Shown one piece after another: positions 1-5,070 of a stretch of 46,838 nucleotides of DNA. The notes under the pieces were generated by a model that was given only the letters and a program-made list of their open reading frames with translations, was not told the DNA's origin and searched no databases. The stretch comes from an uncultured Desulfovibrio sp. (lineage in GTDB: Bacteria > Desulfobacterota > Desulfovibrionia > Desulfovibrionales > Desulfovibrionaceae): positions 1-46,838 of the forward strand of contig NZ_CASDOY010000012.1 in NCBI RefSeq assembly GCF_949282365.1, read 5' to 3'. Position numbers and translations under genes: made by a program. The first letter of the stretch is position 1. Each line of letters opens with the position of its first letter.

Positions 1-50
1 GCTTCGAGGCCGGACTGGAGGCCGGGGAGCGGGACGCCGGGCAGGCCTCG

Positions 51-716
51 ATGGTGGTCCTGCCGCCGCCGCTGGAGAGCGCTGCGGGGCCGTGCGGCAA
101 GGGGCGGGAGAAGGACGGCCGGAGCCGGCGCGGACAGGACGGGAGCGCGGCGGGCGCTGCGCGGGAAAGCGGGCAGGGTCCCCGGCCGCGTGCCTGGAAG
201 ACGCGGCGTCGCAGCACGGAACCCGGTCATGAGGCCCGTTTCGGCGACTGGCATGGCCCGGCCCGCACGGGAACGATCCTGGAAAGGGTCTTCATCTCGC
301 TGGGCGCTGCGCCGGAGCAGGCCAAACTGAACCGCCTGTGGCGCGAGTGGGCCGCCGTGCTGGGGCCGGATCTGGCGCCGCTGGCCCGTCCACTGGGCCA
401 TCACGGCGACAGGCTGCTCATCGGCGCCGAGGATGCCCTGCTGCTGCAGGAACTCTATTATATGGGGCCGGAGATCGTGCGCCGGGTCAATGCTTTCCTG
501 CGGGAAGACTTCTTCACGGCCGTGAAGGTCTCCCTGATGCTGGACCATCAGGATCTGGACGCGCCCGGTCCGGTGGCGGCGCGGGCCGCCGCGCCTGCGC
601 CGGAGCCCCTGCCCGCGCCTTCGGGGGCCAGTCTGGGGCTCATGGATCCCGAATCCGCCGTGGCGCGCTGTTATGCCCGCTTCCTGGGACTGGAACTGCC
701 GGATCCGCGCCGCTAG
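51..716 (+). CDS. DUF721 (DciA-like) protein
   Basis: The C-terminal half (about residues 75-165) matches the DUF721/DciA pattern: a helical segment with a W-R-E-W-A-A-V-L-G-P stretch, then short strands and a helix. DciA proteins load the replicative helicase DnaB in many bacteria lacking DnaC; that role is family knowledge, not shown here. The first ~75 residues are Arg/Gly-rich, low in complexity and unlike the domain. The frame is open upstream to position 3, so the true start may lie before the window or further inside. The gene ends in TAG 120 bases before the next start. Confidence 0.7.
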   Translation: MVVLPPPLESAAGPCGKGREKDGRSRRGQDGSAAGAARESGQGPRPRAWKTRRRSTEPGHEARFGDWHGPARTGTILERVFISLGAAPEQAKLNRLWREWAAVLGPDLAPLARPLGHHGDRLLIGAEDALLLQELYYMGPEIVRRVNAFLREDFFTAVKVSLMLDHQDLDAPGPVAARAAAPAPEPLPAPSGASLGLMDPESAVARCYARFLGLELPDPRR

Positions 717-836
717 TCGTCCTGTGCGGGAACAGGATTGACAAATCTTTCAGCGTGATGCTAGGTTGGAATGGTGTCGCGTCGGCCCTGTTTTGCTGTG
801 GCTGCCGTCGCGCTGCAGCTCGAAGGGGAGGATGCC

Positions 837-1208
837 ATGCAGGGTCCGCTGGAAGATATCAGCCTCAGGCACGACAACGGCGAGGACATGCGTTTTCGCG
901 GGCGTCTTTTTTCCGAGTGTTCCTGGTATGATGAAGAGCACGGCATGCTCTGCCGCCAGAAGCTGTATGTGACGGAGGACAGGGACCAGATCTATTACAT
1001 CATGCGCACCGGGGCGGAAGAACGCAGCCGCCACGCCTACCGTCTCAGGGTGCAGGACGATGTCTGCACCATCGACAACGGCAAGGGCGAGATGCGCATG
1101 CCTGTTTCCTTGCTGCTGCTGGCTGTGCGCGCCCTGTGCGGCATGGATGCCCGGAGCGCCGACAGCCTTGCCATGGTGGAAGAAATGCTCAAGGCCGCCA
1201 ACGCTTAG
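837..1208 (+). CDS. conserved hypothetical protein, 123 aa
   Basis: No family is recognised. The 123-residue product is soluble and acidic, with a beta-rich first two thirds and a helical C-terminus ending in a hydrophobic helix plus an acidic one. An upstream in-frame ATG at 771 exists, but ATG 837 has a good Shine-Dalgarno (GGGGAGG at about 823-829) with standard spacing, so I chose it. There is no signal peptide or membrane segment. It is followed within 35 bases by a strong terminator, so it is the end of the transcription unit that may start with the DUF721 gene. Confidence 0.6.
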   Translation: MQGPLEDISLRHDNGEDMRFRGRLFSECSWYDEEHGMLCRQKLYVTEDRDQIYYIMRTGAEERSRHAYRLRVQDDVCTIDNGKGEMRMPVSLLLLAVRALCGMDARSADSLAMVEEMLKAANA

Positions 1209-1239
1209 CCGCCATCCGTTTTTTCCCCGAAAAGAGAGG

Positions 1240-1277
1240 AAAAGGGATGCTTCTTCGGGAGCATCCCTTTTCGTTTT
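1240..1277 (+). terminator. intrinsic terminator after the 123-aa gene
   Basis: An 11-bp perfect stem (1241-1251 with 1260-1270) and an 8-base loop is followed by TTTTCGTTTTA. It ends the plus-strand unit. Confidence 0.85.
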
Positions 1278-1291
1278 ATGGGCTTGAGCCT

Positions 1292-1345
1292 GTTGCGCGC
1301 CCGGCAGGCGCGCAACGAAAGACCACCCGCCATGCGGGTGGTCTT
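1292..1345. terminator. tandem inverted repeats, probable bidirectional terminator
   Basis: Two hairpins lie side by side: 9-bp arms at 1292-1300/1308-1316, and a 10-bp perfect stem at 1321-1330/1334-1343 flanked by AA and TT. They sit between a plus-strand terminator and the convergent minus-strand DUF4125 gene, so the second probably ends that gene's transcript. Confidence 0.55.
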
Positions 1346-1706
1346 ATGTATGGAGGTGTTGCGCGTCGCATGCGGCCGCTTCCGGCCGCCGGACGGGCCT
1401 GCCGCACGCGGGACCGGTACGGGAGGCATACTGGCGGCTGCGGGACAGTGCCCCGGGGCCTCTGCGGCTGTGCGTCCGGCGGTCCCTTCCGGGCAGGCGG
1501 GAACAGGGACGCCGTGTCCGCTGCGCCGCCATGCGGGACGGCCAGGGCGGACTCACATCCGTGCGCCTGCCGGGCGGCATTGCCCTGCGCCGGGGCGCGC
1601 GGCCCGGGCTTTGCACCGGTCGCGATCCATGCCGCCGAGGGTCCGGGGCTTTGCATGTTCCCGGGACGGCTGCCACACGCGGGCCGCTTCCGGTCCGTGG
1701 TCTTGC
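1346..1706. other. intergenic, no supported gene
   Basis: About 360 GC-rich bases downstream of the DUF4125 stop. Open frames on both strands are low-complexity (Ala/Arg/Pro/Gly) with no start signals. I see nothing convincing in it. Confidence 0.5.
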
Positions 1707-2357
1707 TCACTGCGGGCCGCCGCCCTGCCCCTGCGCCGCGCGGCGGGCGCTGAAATGCTTTTCCGCGCTCTCGATATCCTCAAAGCCGTACTGCCGCACC
1801 TGATGCAGCAGGTTCTGCTCGGCTTCGCTCTCGCCCCGGCGCAGGCGCTCCCGGGTGGCCTGATGGTAGAGGGCGATGGTCCTGGGCGAATAGCTGCGCA
1901 GTTCCGCGCGCAGATAGCTCTCCATGGAGACCTGGCCGGGCCGGTCGTCACGGCTGCGCAGGGGGCGGCCCCGGTCGGCCAGGGACGGATAACGCGCATC
2001 GAGGGCTTCCTTCCAGGCCACATGCGCGGCCACGATCTCTTCCACCTGCGCCACGGCCGCGGGGTCCAGCGGCGGCAGGCTGTCGGCCAGGCGGGCGTAT
2101 TCTTCGGGGAAGGTGGATTCCATCATGCGGGCATACTTTTCCGTGACCAGGTTCCGCCCTTCCAGCCGGGCGGAGAGCAGGTCTTCCAGATAGCTGCCCA
2201 GCAGCTCGTCGTCCCAGTTGTCCATCTGGCTGGAACGCATGATGCGGAAGGTCTTGGGATCCATCTGGCAGGAGGCCGTGCCGCCCACGTTCCGCACCTT
2301 GCTGAACATGTCCCATTCCGCGCTGACGATAGCGTCCACAAGGGTCTTGTGGTCCAT
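1707..2357 (-). CDS. DUF4125 family protein
   Basis: 216 residues. The N-terminus carries the family hallmark: an E-W-D-M-F segment, then V-R-N-V-G-G-x-A-S-C and a run including T-F-R-I-M-R. The family is found in anaerobes and has no established function. The C-terminal ~25 residues are Gly/Arg/Gln-rich and look like a disordered tail. ATG 2357 is preceded by AAGGAGAC. The island's left direct repeat starts only 22 bases upstream of this start codon, so the native promoter, probably downstream of tRNA-Ser, is now 11 kb away. Confidence 0.8.
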   Translation of the reverse strand: MDHKTLVDAIVSAEWDMFSKVRNVGGTASCQMDPKTFRIMRSSQMDNWDDELLGSYLEDLLSARLEGRNLVTEKYARMMESTFPEEYARLADSLPPLDPAAVAQVEEIVAAHVAWKEALDARYPSLADRGRPLRSRDDRPGQVSMESYLRAELRSYSPRTIALYHQATRERLRRGESEAEQNLLHQVRQYGFEDIESAEKHFSARRAAQGQGGGPQ

Positions 2358-2379
2358 AAGCGTCTCCTTGAAAACGGCA

Positions 2380-2454
2380 AAAGCCCGCTCAGCTCAAGGC
2401 TTTGCGGACTTCTACGAACTTTGGTGGACTCTGGTTTGGCGGAGGGGGAGGGAT
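2380..2454. repeat. attachment-site repeat, left copy (75 bp)
   Basis: Identical over 75 bases to 13259-13333. Positions 2437-2454 correspond to the last 18 bases of the tRNA-Ser gene including CCA; the remaining 57 are tRNA 3' flank. Confidence 0.92.
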
Positions 2455-2455
2455 A

Positions 2456-2866
2456 CTAGCTTGAATCATAACATACTGAAAACGCTTGTTTGTGTCGTTC
2501 AGTAAAATAGCTCGTACCCCCAAATGTACCCCCAAAAAATTTTGCTGCCCATTTTTGCCCTGCTTGTGGCATGGGCCATGCATACCATCTAGGGGGATTC
2601 CCGGCAAGGAGAAAGGGCTTTTTTGAGGTCGCACCCTGCACCATCACCGCAGCCAGCAACCAACGTGCCGGATTACCTGGCTGGCCGGAATCCATTGCAG
2701 GTCTCCCCCCCAAATTTGAGGGCGTCAACGTACCGGCGTCGGCTGGCAGAGGGGAAGCACTCCGATGGCTACCTTTCCTGCCCGGCATATGATAGGAAGC
2801 AGCAGCCCAAAAGAAGAGACCGGCAAGGGGGAAATTTTCACATAACTCATTGAAATTATTATACAT
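2456..2866 (-). CDS. small ORF at the left end of the island, doubtful
   Basis: A 136-codon frame starting ATG 2866, just after the stop of the preceding ORF, and ending one base inside the left attachment repeat. The product is rich in Gly, Pro and Trp and matches no family I know. Its last ~30 codons run through the GTACCCCC integrase arm sites, which argues against selection on that part. It may be a real satellite gene with a shorter extent, or noncoding leader DNA. Confidence 0.25.
   Translation of the reverse strand: MYNNFNELCENFPLAGLFFWAAASYHMPGRKGSHRSASPLPADAGTLTPSNLGGRPAMDSGQPGNPARWLLAAVMVQGATSKKPFLLAGNPPRWYAWPMPQAGQKWAAKFFGGTFGGTSYFTERHKQAFSVCYDSS
2465..2493 (-). promoter_or_regulatory. 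possible outward promoter toward the DUF4125 gene
   Basis: On the minus strand a TATGAT -10 (2465-2470) is preceded by a TGT extension; the -35 region is poor. It lies between the attachment repeat and the arm sites and points out of the island. Confidence 0.3.
2514..2533. promoter_or_regulatory. integrase arm-type sites, left
   Basis: Two direct GTACCCCC copies (2514-2521 and 2526-2533), 12 bases apart. The same motif is repeated beside the right attachment repeat (13143-13202). This is the arrangement expected for integrase N-terminal (arm) binding. Confidence 0.6.
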
Positions 2867-2872
2867 AGTATT

Positions 2873-3076
2873 TTAGTAAGAAATTGTGGAAGCCTTGTTT
2901 TTGAATCCCATTTTGCCGGAAAGTGTAACAGTGCCGTAGCACGATTGAAGGGCATAGATGGGTACGGATACCGTATGCATAGGGTATCCTCTCCCCCTAG
3001 CCTGGCTGTCCGTCATGTCCCCTGCCTGTCCTGAAATATCCCGACTGATCCCGGAATGCCCCGCCCTGTCCATCAT
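2873..3076 (-). CDS. micro-ORF, 67 aa, doubtful
   Basis: ATG 3076 to TAA 2873. The 67-residue product has no recognised domain. Its second half has a strand-like hydrophobic pattern and the DNA is AT-richer at its 3' end. It is the last member of a chain of tiny minus-strand frames downstream of the 89-aa gene. No strong Shine-Dalgarno precedes it. A longer in-frame start exists at 3127. Confidence 0.3.
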   Translation of the reverse strand: MMDRAGHSGISRDISGQAGDMTDSQARGRGYPMHTVSVPIYALQSCYGTVTLSGKMGFKNKASTISY

Positions 3077-3232
3077 GGCCCGCAATGGCCCCCAAGAGCC
3101 AAGAAAAACAAAAAGCCGGACGCACATGCATCTGGGCCGTTATCGCTTCTCACGACCGCCCCACGGCGTCCATATTGTGAACACCCTTCCCCCTTGCATC
3201 CAGGTCTTGCGTTTGCGTTGCACCTTCCCGGA

Positions 3233-3385
3233 TCACAGCCCCCAGCAAGGTTTTCTCTTCCGGCAGGCGTTGCGTTTGCTCCCCGCCGCACAGGCTGTTC
3301 TCTGGCCGTTGACCACAACTTTTCTCACCCTCTCATGGGCTTGGCTTTTTCTCCGTCCTACGCTTCCGTTTTGGCCGCCGCCCAT
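3233..3385 (-). CDS. micro-ORF, 50 aa, basic
   Basis: The start codon overlaps the TAA of the preceding micro-ORF (TAATG arrangement), suggesting translational coupling. The 50-residue product is very basic and contains three Cys, with RRK, SKR and KRK clusters, so nucleic-acid binding is possible. The same frame is open upstream to an ATG at 3676, but the overlap pattern favours the short form. No homologue is recognised. Confidence 0.35.
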   Translation of the reverse strand: MGGGQNGSVGRRKSQAHERVRKVVVNGQRTACAAGSKRNACRKRKPCWGL

Positions 3386-3516
3386 TAGCTGCGGAACGCC
3401 GCTTGCCTTCCTCTGTCCTCGGCCCTGTGGACAATCCGCCATGCAGGCGGCACCGGCCATTGCCGTACAGGTCTTTCCTTTTGCATGGCGTCCCGGCCCT
3501 GATCCTGGCGCCTCAT
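3385..3516 (-). CDS. micro-ORF, 43 aa, basic
   Basis: ATG 3516 overlaps the TGA of the upstream micro-ORF (ATGA), and its own TAA overlaps the next ATG. The 43-residue product is Arg/Gln-rich with two Trp and a PVPPAW segment. Function unknown. Support comes from the overlaps, not from similarity. Confidence 0.35.
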   Translation of the reverse strand: MRRQDQGRDAMQKERPVRQWPVPPAWRIVHRAEDRGRQAAFRS

Positions 3517-3647
3517 GTCTGGCCCGGCAAGGTACGAGGTGGAGGCAGCGGGGCCTCGCTTTCGTCCTGTGCCGCACACCGGATACCGGCCCACAGATCA
3601 TCAATGCTTCTTGCTTCCGTCTTGCTTCGTACCGCCTTGCCGTGCAT
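3513..3647 (-). CDS. small hypothetical protein, 44 aa
   Basis: ATG 3647 is preceded by AGAAGGGGGCAAG, a usable Shine-Dalgarno, and lies just downstream of a palindrome at 3666-3697. The 44 residues have a protein-like composition: a basic start, an amphipathic acidic helix containing S-I-D-D-L-W-A-G-I, then a Pro-rich tail. This is the most convincing of the micro-ORFs here. It is too short for routine gene callers. No family recognised. Confidence 0.45.
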   Translation of the reverse strand: MHGKAVRSKTEARSIDDLWAGIRCAAQDESEAPLPPPRTLPGQT

Positions 3648-3665
3648 CTTGCCCCCTTCTTTTTT

Positions 3666-3697
3666 GAGGTCAACACCGTTGACTTGTCGTTGACCTC
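3666..3697. promoter_or_regulatory. palindromic operator candidate
   Basis: Perfect 9-bp inverted repeat GAGGTCAAC (3666-3674) with GTTGACCTC (3689-3697), with a further GTTGAC inside the 14-base spacer. It lies between the 89-aa gene and the micro-ORF chain. Confidence 0.4.
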
Positions 3698-3750
3698 AGG
3701 CCCGGGTCGCCTCCACGCTTGCCGGATGCTCTGGGCTTCGTCCCGGCTGT

Positions 3751-4020
3751 CTAGTTCACCGTGTCCGGCATAGGTGGGACATGTACGGGCACGACTTCAA
3801 AGTTGGGGGTGCCCATCATCCCAACGGCCTTTTCCCGGCTCATCTCCAGCGCCTTCACAGCGCCATCCAGGTCATAAGCATAGGGCTCTTTCCGCCATGC
3901 TTCGGCCACCATTTCAACCACCATGCAGGCTGCTTGGTAGCCCTCCTGAAAGCCTTGGGCATAACCGGCATGGGCGGCGTCCTTGATCGATGCCGCAAGC
4001 GCTGTCTTGTCCTTTTCCAT
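3751..4020 (-). CDS. island hypothetical protein, 89 aa
   Basis: ATG 4020 has a strong AAAGGAG Shine-Dalgarno, so I prefer it over the in-frame ATG 4053. The 89-residue product is mostly helical, with an amphipathic stretch rich in Ala, Gly and aromatic residues (GYAQGFQEGYQAAC), then a second helix and a Pro-rich tail. No domain recognised. It follows the ERCC4 nuclease gene by 19 bases and is probably in the same transcript. Confidence 0.65.
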   Translation of the reverse strand: MEKDKTALAASIKDAAHAGYAQGFQEGYQAACMVVEMVAEAWRKEPYAYDLDGAVKALEMSREKAVGMMGTPNFEVVPVHVPPMPDTVN

Positions 4021-4039
4021 ATGGAGACTCCTTTGGATG

Positions 4040-4510
4040 TCAGGCCGCGTCATGGGCCTTCACGATGGCGGCCCAGCGTTTCCGGGCCCCTTCCAGGTAT
4101 TGCCGCAGGAAGCCCCAGGCCGTGTACTCCGCCGCGGCCCGGCTCCCGGAAAAGAAGAAGGGCAGGCGGTACCGCCCGGCGAAGGCCAGCACGCTCTGGC
4201 AGGCCGCATGCGGGTTCAGCCTGCTGCGGTACTGCCCGCCTGCCAGATCGGCCCAGCTCGCCTCCACCACCACACAGAAAGCGTCCAGGGCGGCGCTGCG
4301 GGCCAGCTCCCGTTCAAAGCGTTCCCGCTCCCGTCCCAGACAGGCCACCAGATCGGAAAGCTCCTTGCGTTCCACCGCCACCTTGTCCGCCAGTCCGGCA
4401 AGGGAATAGTCGCCCACGCTCAGGGTGCCCACTTCCACCGTCACGCCTTCATAGCGCGGCCCCCGGAAGGGAAAGGGAGCCTGCTCCCGGCTATCCACTA
4501 TCACGCGCAC
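4040..4510 (-). CDS. ERCC4-type nuclease
   Basis: 156 residues that are essentially one ERCC4/XPF-type nuclease domain. The motifs are D6-S-R-E-Q, V-G-D-Y-S at about 32-36, and V-E-R-K-E-L-S-D-L at 46-54. Together these give the D...G-D...E-R-K-x3-D metal-dependent active site of the family, which cuts branched or structured DNA. No helicase or HhH domain is attached, as in phage-borne stand-alone ERCC4 proteins. The start overlaps the end of the 101-aa gene by 20 bases. A role in processing replication intermediates of the island, or in attacking helper-phage DNA, is inference. Confidence 0.85.
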   Translation of the reverse strand: MRVIVDSREQAPFPFRGPRYEGVTVEVGTLSVGDYSLAGLADKVAVERKELSDLVACLGRERERFERELARSAALDAFCVVVEASWADLAGGQYRSRLNPHAACQSVLAFAGRYRLPFFFSGSRAAAEYTAWGFLRQYLEGARKRWAAIVKAHDAA

Positions 4511-4796
4511 CGCTGCCCTCCTTTGCTACTTCTCTCCAATTGGCCAGCCACACCTGCCGGGGCAGATGCTCCAAAGCCAGATCATGCAGCAGGGCTTCCA
4601 GGTTCTCCCGGGCAAAGCGCAGTGCGGCCTCTTTTTCGGAGCGCAGCAGCCCCGCTGCCGGATAGAGGACAAGACCGCTCCCGTCTTCGACAGGCAGGGC
4701 GTCCACCTTGTGGACTTCGTTCAGCTCGTGCAGCACCGGCCAGGGGTGGGGATGTCCCGCCGTGGCAGCCTGTTGAAGGTGGCGAAGATCAAGCAT
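4491..4796 (-). CDS. island hypothetical protein, 101 aa
   Basis: ATG 4796 follows AAGGGGG. The 101-residue product begins with a leucine/His-rich helix, has a beta-like centre containing S-G-L-V-L-Y-P, and ends in a long helical acidic segment. No family recognised. It directly precedes and overlaps the ERCC4 gene and starts just downstream of the GAACACGAA repeat block, so it heads the second part of the island's gene array. Confidence 0.55.
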   Translation of the reverse strand: MLDLRHLQQAATAGHPHPWPVLHELNEVHKVDALPVEDGSGLVLYPAAGLLRSEKEAALRFARENLEALLHDLALEHLPRQVWLANWREVAKEGSGARDSG

Positions 4797-4831
4797 GGTT
4801 CCCCCTTGCCGTCACCTGGCTATCCGTTTCG

Positions 4832-5046
4832 TGGTGTTCTTCGTGTTCCTCGTGTTCCGAGCGTTGGCAGACAAGGCTTTGCGGGCGGAACACGAACAAA
4901 ACACGTTTGTGTTCTTCGTGTTCCTGGTGTTCCTCGTGCTGCGACGGGAACACCTTCGTGTTCCGGAACACGAAGACGTTTTTCTTCGTGTTCTCCGTAA
5001 ACCCTTGTGGCTGTAAGGCGGGAACACAAAGAACACGAAGAACACG
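4832..5046. repeat. GAACACGAA repeat locus 1
   Basis: About 14 copies of GAACAC or its complement, many extended to GAACACGAA, lie in the 270-bp gap after the primase gene. Inverted 15-base arms occur at 4834-4848 and 4909-4923 versus 5031-5045. A 29-base core at 4999-5027 is identical to 11845-11873. ORFs here are repetitive (F-V-F-type or E-H-E-type) and not genes. Confidence 0.85.
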
Positions 5047-5070
5047 TTTTTTTGATATGGGCATACAGGG

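Noticed and set aside
2456..2866. Resemblance of an A-V-M-V-Q-G-A-T-S stretch to the CobQ N-terminus
   Set aside because: The P-loop residues that follow in CobQ (D-A-G-K-S) are absent and nothing else matches.
2958..3773. A 271-codon plus-strand frame in the left part of the island
   Set aside because: Cys/Pro/Leu-rich, no start signal, and opposite to the direction of all other island genes; the minus-strand micro-ORFs fit better.
4832..5046. CRISPR array
   Set aside because: Units are about 9 bases, irregularly spaced and in both orientations; there are no uniform spacers or cas genes.
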